Assembly (NCBI GenBank): GCA_964035575.1
Contig: OZ037836.1
Span: 744,001-808,000, forward strand
Reading direction: 5' to 3'
Source: Rhynchopus sp. YZ270_cl-10
Lineage: Eukaryota > Euglenozoa > Diplonemea > Diplonemida > Diplonemidae
DNA length: 64,000 bases
A model generated the notes under the pieces. The model was given only the letters and a program-made list of their open reading frames with translations, searched no databases and was not told where the DNA came from. Below, in pieces: positions 11,291-24,061 of the stretch. The position numbers and the translations under genes were made by a program. Each line of letters opens with the position of its first letter. Position 1 is the stretch's first letter.

Positions 11291-11524
11291 TGAAACGTAT
11301 CACTAGCCTCCATTACCATCGCCTTTACCGTTTTGTTGGTGAGAAAAGACCACTGAAAATGGAGCGACAACACGTGTCAGAACACATCTTGGAAAAGATG
11401 TAAGGCTTTAGCATCATGCAGCCTGAAGGCACAAACTTCGAGTGAATTATGTGAACTGCAACAGTACGGTAACCACGTACCATTTGGGTAACTGCTCAAA
11501 TATCATGCCATCTGCATGTTTGCA

Positions 11525-11591
11525 TCCGAGTTGCTTTGGAATGTGGGAGGGGGGAGAGGGGAGGGAGAGGGGAGAAACACACAATGCCACT
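11525..11591 (-). promoter_or_regulatory. Polypyrimidine tract just 3' of copy B
   Basis: The minus strand is almost pure C/T over about 11540-11580 (GGGAGGGGGGAGAGGGG on the plus strand), directly after the copy B stop. The same kind of tract follows copy C (17690-17770). In trans-splicing euglenozoans such tracts set poly(A) sites of the gene before and the acceptor of the gene after. Confidence 0.45.
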
Positions 11592-14500
11592 CTAATGCAT
11601 CACAATAGGCGTGTGTACGAAGCTCTTTGCCTGCCACGCGTCGCGGAAGCGTTCGTACACATACCCCTCACCCGTTGCAAACAGTGCCTGCGCACCTGCT
11701 TCGAGGCTGTGTTCCTGTGTGTGGTGGTTTGTGTGTGAGGGTGTAACCAGGTCGAGCTGTGTGCTGTGAACAGTTTGGAACTGCAGTACAATCGTCTTCG
11801 GTACCGTAGTAAAGGGTGAAAAAGCTCGAGAGCCCAAAACCGCTAAACCGCAAATTTATTTTTGTATACAACAGACGAAGCGCAACGCGTACAGTTGTAA
11901 GGAAATAATACAAATCGAAATGTAAGCTTCCTTCGGATCGAATGATTGGGATAGTGTGTGTAGTTCGTAAATAAATACTGCTTTTCCATCTCATTCACAG
12001 ATATTCATTGTTTTCCCTTTCATTGCCCTTTGCTTGTGTTTCCCGACTCCAATCCATGTGCGCGGGTTGTTTCACGAAATTTGAGGGAGTTAGATAGTTG
12101 TGTTGAATTGAATTGGAGGAGGGGATGCACCCAATGAAGACCACCATGAAGAGTCCAATAAAGAGAAAAACACGTCGTATAGAAGAGTTCAAGAATGTAG
12201 GTTGTATTATTACGCACACTACCTTGTGAGCGGAAAGTGTCACGTCGTCCACTCACCCAGCCGTGCTCCGCAACACCACCAGCAACAGGTGATATTTAGT
12301 GTGTGTGGAAGCGTCAACGCAGGGGACTCATCCGACCTCCCTGATCCAGAGTGCAAAAGACACTAAAAAAATAAGTTGCAACCTCAAGCCTTCTTAAATC
12401 TGAACATACCTCAAACTGGCCCTTAAATAAAAGCTGTGCAACATTGTTCCACTTCTTCGCAGGGTCTAGCTTGTCTGCCTCCTCCAGCTGGTACATCCAC
12501 TCGTCCCTGCACATCGCATCACGCAGCTTTAGAAGTTCAAACAAACACAACGGCTTCGGAAGCTTCCTGAACGTGACCCCATCAACAATGCGCAATACAA
12601 ACGACGTCTCCACCTCTGCATACACGAACTGGTCCGTAAGCACACCAAACTCACGCTCCCTGCAGTACCGCTCCAGCGCATATGCCCACGAGATTGTGGG
12701 TGACAGGAACGAAAATCTGCGCGTCACAGACGTGCCCATGTTCCCGACACGTCCCTCCCCAGTCACAACTGACGCTGTTATTTCCACACATATTTTCCTC
12801 GCTGCAACACGACACAACTGCGCAGAGTTACATGCATGCAATTGGTGACTTGCCGCGTAAGTCGCAGCGTTGAACGAACACGCGAACCTGTCACCTGTGA
12901 ACGGCTCCGTCACACCCTTCTGCTTCGAGAACACAGCAACGAAGACCTCCAGCAGGTTCGAGTGCAGCTCCAGCACCTCTGTGTCGGTCTTGTTAGAACA
13001 TTGAGCGTGGAAGTCCTTGATGTTCACGACTGTGTACGAGAAGCGTTTCGAGGCAATTGCACACGTGAACATGTTCACTCCCCTCACTTTCCTGAGAGAA
13101 GACTCACCCAGGCACGTAGAATCGGAACACGAAACTCGTGAAGTAATGGACGCAGTCATGCTCATGGCATCGACAGATGCCTCTGTATCGCTACTAAACT
13201 CCGCAAGCTGCACAGACTGCGGCATAAAGCTCTTGTACAGCTTCAGGTTCACAAGCATGTGCCCAATAGCACGGTTCATCGTGCGCAGCTCACTGATGAC
13301 CGACGTCTCGTCAGGAACGGTGCTGATCTTCAGCACCGCTGCCTTGGCCATAAGCACCGCAGTGTCCTCAAACGGACGTGTCAGCACGTTGTTGAAGAGC
13401 ATGAACACCACAACAGACGCCATCACCAGCGCCACCATCACAAGGATCGTTCTGTTCGCCTTCTGCCGCAGTGCCTTGTTCGTGTTCTTCTCAAGAACGT
13501 CCAGATCCTGCAGTGTCCGCATGTTCGTCGCGTCAATCTTCCGCAGAATGTCCTCACGTGGGATCATCGTCGCAACGGTAAAGGGCTCCATCTCTCGTGT
13601 GTCGGAGTTTGTGTCAAACGTCCGTGTCTGCACAAGGAAGGACTTGCTCACGGGGTTGCGTCTCACTTCGTCAGAAGCATGCAGGAAGTGTGGCGTGTCT
13701 GGGAAGTACCTCCGCACAAAGGTCAGGCTGTCGATGCGACCCTTGAAGAACTGTCCCACGTAGAACGGGTTCGAATGCTTGCGTGTCCTGCTTCCCAGCT
13801 CTTCCCTACCACGTGAGTCAGTGCCGCGAGCATGAAGTGTGCCGTTCACGTACAAGCTGCAACGTCCACCACCCATCACAGCTGTCACCGTTGTCCACGC
13901 ACCCACAGGGAAGCCACGTCTCCCAAAGGCATCCACGTAAGGTGCTGTGCTGCACCCGTACTGCAGAACAAACAGATAGATCTGACCGTTCCCAAACAGA
14001 CGGAAGTTCGTCTCCCCCACAAGCGAGTCTGTGAAGAGACGAGGTGTGGTTGCACTTGGTGATGCTTCGTCGTACAGCACATCAGGCCTGATGCGCATGC
14101 TCACCATGAACTCCGTGTAGCGTGTGAAGTCTGGGAGCAGCATGCACTTCAGCACGGAGGCTGTGCTGCTTGAGTTTAGTCGCGAGGCAACACAACGACG
14201 TCCGTCTGCATGCACAAGCTCCGCATCGAACCCGTCGTACTTGCTCTTCCACGGCTCCCCTGCTGCACTCGCACGTGACCGCTCCACAACTGGCGCCTGC
14301 CGTGTCAGGTTCCTGTACACGTACTGCACTGTCGACCCGTCAAACTCAAGCACGTCCTTCCCACGCTGTGTGTCGTGCACAACACAGTTCCCACACCCAC
14401 CGTCACGCACCTCCGTTTCCCAGTGGTGCATGCTCGTGTCCACAGCAGCACCGTTCTCCACACTGAACATTGCGAGTGTGGTGTGCGGCGACTCTATCCA

Positions 14501-17137
14501 GTAATCATCCTGGTCGAACTCCCCGTAGTGCTGCACCCATCTGTCCTCTGCTGGCGTTGCTGCTGCACCCGCGTCCAGGTAACGTGCAAGGCCACTCACA
14601 TGCATCACAGGTGACTCGTCAATGGTGTACAGGGCGTACACATGCCTGATTAGAGGAGTGAACATTTTCGCCACAAATTCTCTGTCTCTTATCATCCCTG
14701 TGTTGAAGCCACCCAGAAGCGCTCTGTCGTGTCTGTCCACCACAAGCACAGTCATGTTCGCCAGGCTTGAGCCTCCAAGCCGTGCTGTGTCAATGGCCAA
14801 GGCAATGAAGTCCTCAAGACTCTCCTGCACAGCAATCGTCCCGTGGTACGGCATTGTGCTGCCCTCCATGTTCGACCCGGTCAGTGCCATGTAGGCAACG
14901 ATTGGTGGTGTTGTGTGCCACGCTACCGAGTGCAGCTGCACACGTCCTGTCTTCCAGATCATCTTCTTGACTCCGAACTGTGTGCCTCGTGTGACTGCGA
15001 GAGGATCGCCACCCAAGTTGCCGATGTACTCAGTGCTTGCGTTGATGGTGAATATGGGATGAACGTACGTGTGCTCCGGGTTTGGTTGCACCTCAGACCC
15101 ACGAAGGTCCTTGTATCCCAGCAGACCATACAGCCAACCATCCTGTGTCTGGTCAATTGTACCAACCACACCGTCTGCTCGTTCCACATCAGGTCTGTTG
15201 TCGTTCTTGATGCATTGTTCACGTGTGCATCCCATGTAGAAGCCACGTGTGGTGAACACACGCACAAAAAACTTGAAGTGTGTCATAAACGAGTTTGTGA
15301 ACATCTCAAAAAACTGTGCCTCGAACTGTGACCAGCTCCCGTCGTAGTCCACACCCACAAAGCCGTTGTGTGTGATCATGACTCTGTCCTCCACTGCATT
15401 GAAGCCCACAGTCAGGCCGTCGAAGATCTTGTCCATCACAATTGTGCGTGTGATGTTCGACAGCTCAATTGTGTTCTCCATCTCACTCATAACCAGTTTG
15501 TCTGCAACCTTCCGCCCGTTCGCCGTTGCTGTGTCTGTTGAGTCCTGCCCTGCAACGTAGACAAGAGAGAACGTCACAAGCGACGTGATCAGCAGCAGCG
15601 ACACACTCACAGCCATGCTTGCCACCTTCAGCGGGATCGCAAACCCAGACACAGCCATCTCCTCAGGCACCTCCACTGCATCACGGCGCTGCTTCACCAC
15701 GATCCCCAACATCACCACTGCAGTCATCACAACCACCACAAGACACACAACCGTCACAGTGTCGGTCAGGTCCAGATCGTCAGACGTGTCCTCCTCCTCA
15801 GCAACAGCCGCTACCTGCAGTGGTGGCGCCGTCATGGGCACAGTGTCCGACCAGTTCCCGTCAGTGAACGTGAGTGCATCAAGTGAGTAGCCAACACCAG
15901 GAATGTGCCTTCCACCACCCCGTGCGATCCACGCCATGAACTGTGCCGTCACCTTGCGTCCCACTGTGTGCACAGGGATCCCGACACGCATTGAGTATGC
16001 CTTCACCTTGTTGTACTCTCGCGAACCGTATGTTGTGCGTGTCATGTACACAAAGGCTGTGACACCACTTGCTTCAGCATACCGTGCTTGATGCACAAAC
16101 GGACAAGCACTTTGGTACGACACAAAGACCATCTTCCCCTTGAGTGACGCAAAGTCCGAAGCAGCACAGCCCCCACGTGGCAGCTCTGTCGTGTACACTG
16201 CTTCGTCCTTCTGTGTCTCAAACGGAAGTGTCCGCACAAGCTGCAGAAGGGTCTCCCTCTTGCGTGGACGCAGGTCGTTCCCCATGACACACACGTGCTC
16301 TGCCTCACCAGGGATCCACATCGCAAGTGGACACTTCTCGCAGATGCGGTCCTGCTGTGCGTTGTCCACCACTTTGCATGTGTCTGCACGGTCCATTTCG
16401 TTGTCGAAGCAGCCGTCCCACGGGTAGGTGTAGTCTTCTGGGTCGTCCAGGTAGTTCGGCGGCAGCTCAGAGCACTCAAACTTGATGTGGCCACGGACCC
16501 TTGCCCCGCTGTTCACAGCTGCTGCAATGTAGTCGGTTTCGTGTCTGTCTGCGTGCAGGAATGGGAAGTTTGCTGCTTTCGTGGTGGTCACACCACCTAT
16601 TGAATAGCGTCTCTCGCTACGGCTGGAGTCGTGCAGAATACCCACAGCGGCACCTTTTTGTTGCAGAAATTGTTGCTTGACAGCGTACTTGCAACCACCA
16701 CGGTACACAAGCGCAATCTTCCCATCGTACACCTTCCCGTCACCCAAGGAGTAGTCACTTGCCTTGCACCCACGATAGCTATTGGACTTGATGCTGTTGT
16801 TCCCCACCACAACAATGTCCATCTCCTTGTTGTTCAGTGGGTGGTATGCATCAATGTGCCCGTCGGGTGACCACGGTTCAATCCTGTTGTCCGTGAGACA
16901 CAGCCACATCTCCGCCACCTCGGGCGGCTCTGTCACGACAAGCCGCACGGGACACTGGTAGTGACAGTAGTCGTACAGCCGCCACGTGGTCTGGTTGCAC
17001 ATGATGTCCTTGCGCCAGCCGTCGTAGATGTAGTCTGTGGGCATCTCGGGGATGAACTTGCGGAGGCAGTCTTCTTTACGCACCGGACACTGCGGCTCTG
17101 CACCCCACGCAAGCAGCACCAGCACTGCTGCCAACAT
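11592..17137 (-). CDS. Receptor-like pseudo-adenylate cyclase, copy B (two exons)
   Basis: Exon 1 runs 17137-12410 (1,576 codons) and exon 2 runs 11714-11592 (41 codons with stop), joined in phase 0. Architecture is as copy A: signal peptide (MLAAVLVLLAWG), two PA domains, two adjacent membrane spans after about residue 460, a large extracellular region with LamG-like fold, TM3, Ser-rich linker and cyclase-like domain. The cyclase metal-1 Asp is Asn (VNIKD) and the NxxxR pair is lost (PTISWAYAL). The start at 17137 aligns with the paralogs; an in-frame ATG 18 nt upstream (17155) is possible. Reading through the donor would give a divergent tail stopping at 12314. Exon 2 ends AWQAKSFVHTPIVMH. 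Only 643 bp separate this gene from copy C, a tandem pair. Confidence 0.85.
11715..12409 (-). other. Intron of copy B (695 nt)
   Basis: Minus-strand donor GAG|GTATGT at 12410/12409 and acceptor CCACCACACACAG|GAACAC at 11715/11714. It is longer than those of C (252 nt) and D (317 nt). The extra length includes blocks also found around 28440-28560 (AGAAGAGTTCAAGAATGTAGG and TTGTATACAACAGACGAAGC, each in two parts), so a repeat appears to have entered the intron. Confidence 0.75.
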
Positions 17138-17780
17138 TGTGTGCAGACCCTGCACGTGGTGGTGTGTTAGTAATTTAGTGTACGTATTTCCTCTGGATCG
17201 AGATCAACACAACAGCATGCACCATATAACAGGGACGTACGACGATGCACAGCATTGCTTCGTGGACGATTGCGACGGGTCCATACTCACTCACAGGAGG
17301 CCGAAAAGGGACTACACCGGACGAACTCATGTCGCCACCACGCATCGGGGACACCACTGCAGGGTAAAGACATCTGCCACAAAGGTCACAACAGTGGTCA
17401 GGTGCACCAAAACCACGAGTATGAAGAGGAAGCAGGCAAACCCACTACTAGAGCAACTAGAATGAGAATAGCTCCGACACAAAAGACACGCAAATCGAAA
17501 GGGAGGGAGGGGGTACGGTGTTCAATTTCCTTTTGCATTGCATAACATCATAGAAAGGTAAAATGGAGACGCTTATGGGCAGACATGCACACAGCATGTC
17601 ATATAGCGTCCATCAGGCCCTCGAGCTCATTCGAGTCAAAGGCGATGCGTGTGCCGCAGCTATGCTGACAGAAGAAAGCACAGAAGTGCTCTGACCCACC
17701 GTGGAGTGGTGTGGCGTGGGGCTGGAAGCAGTGGGGGAGGGGGAAGAGGGGAGGGGGGGTAGAAACAAACGAGGGCCACA
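17138..17780 (-). promoter_or_regulatory. Intergenic region between copies C and B with two polypyrimidine tracts
   Basis: 643 bp separate the C stop from the B start. The minus strand carries a long C/T tract at 17690-17770 beside the C stop and a second at 17501-17520. The second includes the AATTGAACACCGTACCCC motif also found upstream of copy A. CACCACGTGCAGG stands just before the ATG. This fits a polycistronic intergenic region with a poly(A) site and trans-splice acceptor; no separate gene is seen. Confidence 0.5.
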
Positions 17781-20700
17781 CTAATGCATCACAATAGGCG
17801 TGTGTACGAATCTTTTTTCCTGCCACGCGTCGCGGAAGCGTTCGTACACAGGCCCCTCGCCTGTTGCAAACAGTGCCTGCGCATCTGCTTCGAGTCTGTG
17901 TTCCTGTGTGTGGTGGTTTCTGTGTGAGGGTAATGTGTACACTTTGAACAGTTTGGCATTGCAGGAGAATCGACTTCTGAAACTATTTCACTTTTTTTGT
18001 ACCAGGGTTTCATAGACCCTATGACAACCCGAAAGAAAGGACCGTTTTTGGAAACAGAGACTCAAAATACAGCAAAATGGAGTTGCGACCCTTGCCGTCA
18101 TATTTTTAAGACATGTAAAGCGAAATTTCTAAGGTTCCTTCTTCTCCGAACATACCTCAAACTGGCGCTTAAATAAAAGGTGTGTTACATTGTTCCACTT
18201 CTTCGCAGGGTCTAGCTTGTCGGCCTGCTCCAGCTGGTACATCCACTCATCCCTGCACATCGCATCACGCAGCTTTAGAAGTTCAAACAAACACAACGGC
18301 TTCGGAAGCTTCCTGAACGTGACCCCATCAACAATGCGCAACACAAACGACGTCTCCACCTCGGCATACACTACATGGTCCGTAAGCACACCAAACTCAC
18401 GCTCCCTGCAGTACCGCTCCAGCGCATATGCCCACGAGATTGTGGGTGACAGGAACGAAAATCTGCGCATCACAGACGTGCCCATGTTCCCGACACGTCC
18501 CTCCCCAGTCACAACTGACGCTGTCGTGTCCACACCCAGCTTCTTCGCAGTTTCACGGCAGAGATGCGCAGCAGTGCACGCATGCACTCGGTGGTTTGCA
18601 GCGTAAGTCGCAGCGTTGAACGAACACGCGAACCTGTCACCCATAAACGGCTCCGTCACACCCTTCTGCTTCGAGAACACAGCAACGAAGGCCTCCAGCA
18701 GGTTCGAGTGCAGCTCCAGCACCTCTGTGTCGGGCTTGTCCTCGCAGTGTCCGTGGAAGTTCTTGATGTTCACGACTGTGTAGGAGAAGCGTTTGTGCAC
18801 CACTGCACACAGGAACGGGTTCAACGTTCTGTCGAGACGCTTTGACGAATCCTCCTTTTTGTGTGACAACGATGAACGTTCTGAGCGACGTGATCCGGTG
18901 GACCGTGACATACTCAGTTTGTCAGAGACGTCCACATCAGTACTGATATCACCAAGCTGCACAGACTGCGGCATAAAGCTCTTGTACAGCTTCAGGTTCA
19001 CAAGCATGTGCCCAATAGCGTGGTTCATCGTGCGCAGCTCACTGATGACCGACGTCTCGTCAGGAACGGTGCTGATCTTCAACACCGCTGCCTTGGCCAT
19101 AAGCACCGCAGTGTCCTCAAACGGACGTGTCAGCACGTTGTTGAAGAGCATGAACACCACAACAGACGCCATCACCAGCGCCACCATCACAAGGATCGTT
19201 CTGTTCGCCTTCTGCCGCAGTGCCTTGTTCGTGTTCTTCTCAAGAACGTCCAGATCCTGCAGTGTCCGCATGTTCGTCGCGTCGATCTTCCGCAGAATGT
19301 CCTCACGCGGGATCATCGTCGCAACGGTAAAGGGCTCCATCTCTCGTGTGTCGGAGTTTGTGTCAAACGTCCGTGTCTGCACAAGGAAGGACTTGCTCAC
19401 GGGGTTGCGTCTCACGTCGTCAGAAGCATGCAGGAAGTGTGGCGTGTCTGGGAAGTACCTCCGCACAAAGGTCAGGCTGTCGATGCGACCCTTGAAGAAC
19501 TGTCCCACGTAGAACGGGTTCGAATGCTTGCGTGTCCTGCTTCCCAGCTCTTCCCTACCACGTGAGTCAGTGCCGTAAGCATGAAGTGTGCCGTTCACGT
19601 ACAAGCTGCAACGTCCACCACCCATCACAGCTGTCACCGTTGTCCACGCACCCACAGGGAAGCCACGTCTCCCAAAGGCATCCACGTAAGGTGCTGTGCT
19701 GCACCCGTACTGCAGAACAAACAGATAGATCTGCCCGTTCCCAAACAGACGGAAGTTCGTCTCCCCCACAAGCGAGTCTGTGAACAGACGAGGTGTGGTT
19801 GCACTTGGTGATGCTTCGTCGTACAGCACATCAGGCCTGATGCGCATGCTCACCATGAACTCCGTGTAGCGTGTGAAGTCTGGATGCAACATGCAATTTA
19901 GCACGGAGGCTGTGCTGCTTGAGTTAACACGCGAGGCAACACAACGACGTCCGTCTGCATGCACAAGCTCCGCATCGAACCCGTCGTACTTGCTCTTCCA
20001 CGGCTTCCCTGCTGCACTCGCACGTGACCGCTCCACAACTGGCGCCTGCCGTGTCAGGTTCCTGTACACGTACTGCACCGTCGACCCGTCAAACTCAAGC
20101 ACGTCCTTCCCACGCTGTGTGTCGTGCACAACACAGTTCCCACACCCACCGTCACGCACCTCCGTTTCCCAGTGGTGCATGCTCGTGTCCACAGCAGCAC
20201 CGTTCTCCACACTGAACATTGCGAGTGTTGTGTGCGGCGACTCTATCCAGTAATCAGCCTGGTCGAACTCCCCGTAGTGCTGCACCCATCTGTCCTCTGC
20301 TGGTGTTGCTGCTGCACCCGCGTCCAGGTAACGTGCAAGGCCACTCACATGCATCACAGGTGACTCGTCAATGGTGTACAGGGCGTACACATGCCTGATT
20401 AGAGGAGTGAACATTTTCGCCACAAATTCTCTGTCTCTTATCATCCCTGTGTTGAAGCCACCCAGAAGCGCTCTGTCGTGTCTGTCCACCACAAGCACAG
20501 TCATGTTCGCCAGGCTTGAGCCTCCAAGCCGTGCTGTGTCAATGGCCAAGGCAATGAAGTCCTCAAGACTCTCCTGCACAGCAATCGTCCCGTGGTACGG
20601 CATTGTGCTGCCCTCCATGTTCGACCCGGTCAGTGCCATGTAGGCAACAATCGGTGGTGTTGTGTGCCACGCTGCTGTGTACAGCTGCACACGTCCTGTC

Positions 20701-22889
20701 TTCCAGATCACCTTCTTGATCCCGAACTGTGTGCCTCGTGTGACTGCGAGAGGATCGCCACCCAAGTTGCCGATGTACTCAGTGCTTGCGTTGATGGTGA
20801 ATATGGGATGAACGCGCGTGTGTACAGGGTTTGGTTGCACCTCAGACCCAAGAAGTTGCCCGTATCCCAACAGGCCATACAGCCAACCAGCCTGTGTCTG
20901 CTCAACAGTCCCAACCACACCGTCTGCTCGTTCCACGTCAGGTCTGTTGTCCGTCTTCAAACATTCTTCCTGTGTGCATCCCATGTAGAAGCCACGTGTG
21001 GTGAACACACGCACAAAAAACTTGAAGTGTGTCATAAACGAGTTTGTGTACATCTCAAAGAACTGTGCCTCGAACTGTGACCAGCTCCCGTCGTAGTCCA
21101 CACCCACAAAGCCGTTGTGTGTGATCATGACTCTGTCCTCCACTGCATTGAAGCCCACAGTCAGGCCGTCGAAGATCTTGTCCATCACAATTGTGCGTGT
21201 GATGTTCGACAGCTCAATTGTGTTCTCCATATCACTCATAACCAGTTTGGCTGCAACCTTCCGCCCGTTCGCCGTTGCTGTGTCTGTTGAGTCCTGCCCT
21301 GCAACGTAGACAAGAGAGAACGTCACAAGCGACGTGATCAGCAGCAGCGACACACTCACAGCCATGCTTGCCACCTTCAGCGGGATCGCAAACCCAGACA
21401 CAGCCATCTCCTCAGGCACCTCCACTGCATCACGGCGCTGTTTCACCACGATCCCCAACATCACCACTGCAGTCATCACAACCACCACAAGACACACAAC
21501 CGTCACAGTGTCGGTCAGGTCCAGATCGTCAGACGTGTCCTCCTCCTCAGCAACGGCCGCTACCTGCAGTGGTGGCGCCGTCATGGGCACAGTGTCCGAC
21601 CAGTTCCCGTCAGTGAACGTGAGTGCATCAAGTGAGTAGCCAACACCAGGAATGTGCCTTCCACCACCCCGTGCGATCCACGCCATGAACTGTGCCGTCA
21701 CCTTGCGTCCCACTGTGTGCACAGGGATCCCGACACGCATTGAGAATGCCTTCACCTTGTTGTACTCTCGCGAACCGTATGTTGTGAGTGTAACGTACAC
21801 AAAGGCTGTGACACCACTTTGTTCAGCGTTCCGTACCTGGTGCACAACCGGACAAGCACTTTGGTACGACACAAAGACCATCTTCCCCTTGAGTGACAGA
21901 AAGTCCGAAGCAGCACAGCCCCCACGTGGCAGCTCTGTCGTGTACACTGCTTCGTCCTTCTGTGTCTCAAACGGAAGTGTCCGCACAAGCTGCAGAAGGG
22001 TCTCCCTCTTGCGTGGACGCAGGTCGTTCCCCATGACACACACGTGCTCTGCCTCACCAGGGATCCACATCGCAAGTGGACACTTCTCGCAGATGCGGTC
22101 CTGCTGTGCGTTGTCCACCACTTTGCATGTGTCTGCACGGTCCATTTCGTTGTCGAAGCAGCCGTCCCACGGGTAGGTGTAGTCTTCTGGGTCGTCCAGG
22201 TAGTTCGGCGGCAGCTCAGAGCACTCAAACTTGATGTGGCCACGGACCCTTGCCCCGCTGTTCACAGCTGCTGCAATGTAGTCGGTTTCGTGTCTGTCTG
22301 CGTGCAGGAATGGGAAGTTTGCTGCTTTCGTGGTGGTCACACCACCCAGTGAAGGACGCCTTTCGGTGCGGCTGGAGTCATGCAGAATACCCACAGCAGC
22401 ACCTTTTTGTTGCAGAAATTGTTGCTTCACAGCGTACCTGCAACCACCACGGTACACAAGCGCAATCTTCCCATCGTACACCTTCCCGTCACCCAAGGAG
22501 TAGTCACTTGCCTTGCACCCAAGGTTGCTTTTCGACTGGATGCTGTTGTTCCCCACCACAACAATGTCCATCTCCTTGTTGTTCAGTGGGTGGTATGCAT
22601 CAATGTGCCCGTCGGGTGTCCACGGCTCGAACTTGTTGTCCGTGAGACACAGCCACATCCCTGCCACCTCGGGCGGCTCTGTCACGACAAGCCGCACGGG
22701 ACACTGGTAGTAGCAGTAGTCGTACAGCCGCCACGTGGTCCGGTTGCACATGATGTCCTTCCGCCAGCCGTTGTAAACGTATTCTGTGGGCATCTCGGGG
22801 ATGAACTTGCGGAGGCAGTCTTCTTTGAGCACTGGACACTGCGGCTCTGCACCCCACGCAAGCAGCACCAGCACTGCTGCTGCCAACAT
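17781..22889 (-). CDS. Receptor-like pseudo-adenylate cyclase, copy C (two exons)
   Basis: Exon 1 is 22889-18156 (1,578 codons); exon 2 is 17903-17781 (41 codons with stop), phase 0, giving about 1,618 residues. Domains follow the family order: signal peptide (MLAAAVLVLLAWG), PA1, PA2, TM1/TM2, sensor-like extracellular region with LamG-like fold, TM3, linker with many Ser/Arg, and cyclase-like domain. The cyclase has VNIKNF, so both the usual Asp and the following Asp of A/B are Asn here. FMGDRF keeps the second metal Asp, while PTISWAYAL lacks the Asn/Arg pair. Exon 2 ends AWQEKRFVHTPIVMH. Read-through of the donor would end at 18129 with an unrelated tail. It is nearly identical to A, B or D in different blocks, suggesting gene conversion. 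Confidence 0.88.
17904..18155 (-). other. Intron of copy C (252 nt)
   Basis: Donor GAG|GTATGT at 18156/18155 and acceptor ACCACACACAG|GAACAC at 17904/17903. It is the shortest of the three complete introns and has the same phase and same flanking codons as in B and D. Confidence 0.75.
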
Positions 22890-23433
22890 TGTGTGCAGAC
22901 CCTAACGGAGAGGTGTGTGTTTGATAACGAGTTTAGAGTGGGGGACGCCTGAACGGCGTGTAGGACACTTGTCACTTCACTAGCCCACTGAGGGGAGGCT
23001 TATGGATATGGTGGAGGTGAGTCCTTACGAATAAGCACGAGGCACTTAACATCATCGAAAAGTTGTGGGGAATGAGGGTGTGTGTGTTTGATAACTAGTA
23101 GGGGTAGTTCTTTGCACAGAATATGGCCGCAGAGGGTGTGTGGAGGCAGAAACAAAAGTGTGGCGTGCAATACAAAAGCCCTCTCGGGGCAAATGTACCT
23201 TCATGCATGCACTGCACTATTCGGAATCAAAAACCAAATTTGAAATTGAGTTAACCTTTTTTGGGCGACTTTTGCGTGCAGACCCAGTCCTCGGTCCGGG
23301 TTTGCGGGTGAAAACCCCCTTAGTGTCGTTCGTAGAGGCTCGGACGGGTGGTCGATGATACAATAGTGGAAACCTTATTGGGAACCTGAAAAAATCAAAA
23401 AAGGGAAATAGACTTTTTATGGTCACCTTGATA
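22890..23433. other. 5' flank of copy C and spacer
   Basis: The first 150 bp (22910-23050) reappear inverted at 28300-28440, marking a relic of a receptor-gene 5' flank there. GTGTGTTTGATAAC occurs twice (22915 and 23082). No coding sequence recognised. Confidence 0.4.
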
Positions 23434-24053
23434 CAGGGGTTAAGTTAGCTTTTTTTTCTCGCTGAGTCGGGTTTTCTGGGTTTTTTTCGGGTTTTCTGGA
23501 TTTTGCGAAAAATAACCCATTCCCTCCGCGAGCGCAGCGAGCGGGAAAATTTTTAAGGTGCACCTCCGCGAGCGTAGCGAGCGAAAAATTTTTTTCGCAA
23601 TTTTTGGGCAAAGTTCAAAAATCCCACCAAAAAGTGGGGGACCCTGGGGGTTTTTGGATTTGTCCTAACAATTTTGGAGCATAAATTTGAAGAACAGGAC
23701 TGGTGTACCCCTCACCGACCTCAGTTCCCACGTCCTGCCTCACCCGCACTCTCGCAACACTAGTACTGAACCCGAAGTTCGCCAGAGATCCCTGTTCATG
23801 CCTCTTCATATGAATAATTCCCAGTTCTGACGGGGGGTTTGCTTGGGTCGGGAGGATTTTTTTTTCTTAGAGGGTGGGGTGGGAGGGGGCTCCGCCCCCA
23901 CCCCTACCCCACCTTCCCAGCCTACACCACCCAAAAATTTGGATTTTTTTTTTTTTTCCAGATTCCATTTTTTTTTTTTTTTTTTTTTGAAAAACCCGAA
24001 AACCCGAAAACCGGGTTTTGAAAACCCAGAAACCCGCCCTAACTTAACCCCTG
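23434..24053. mobile_element. hAT-type MITE (620 bp) with 8-bp target duplication
   Basis: Perfect terminal inverted repeats CAGGGGTTAAGTTAG (23434-23448) and CTAACTTAACCCCTG (24039-24053) are flanked on both sides by CCTTGATA (23426-23433 and 24054-24061). An 8-bp target duplication and CAGGG-type ends are the known signature of the hAT superfamily. The interior has no transposase. It holds GCGAGCGCAGCGAGCG-type repeats, long T runs and subterminal GGGTTTTCGGG motifs. Confidence 0.88.
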
Positions 24054-24061
24054 CCTTGATA

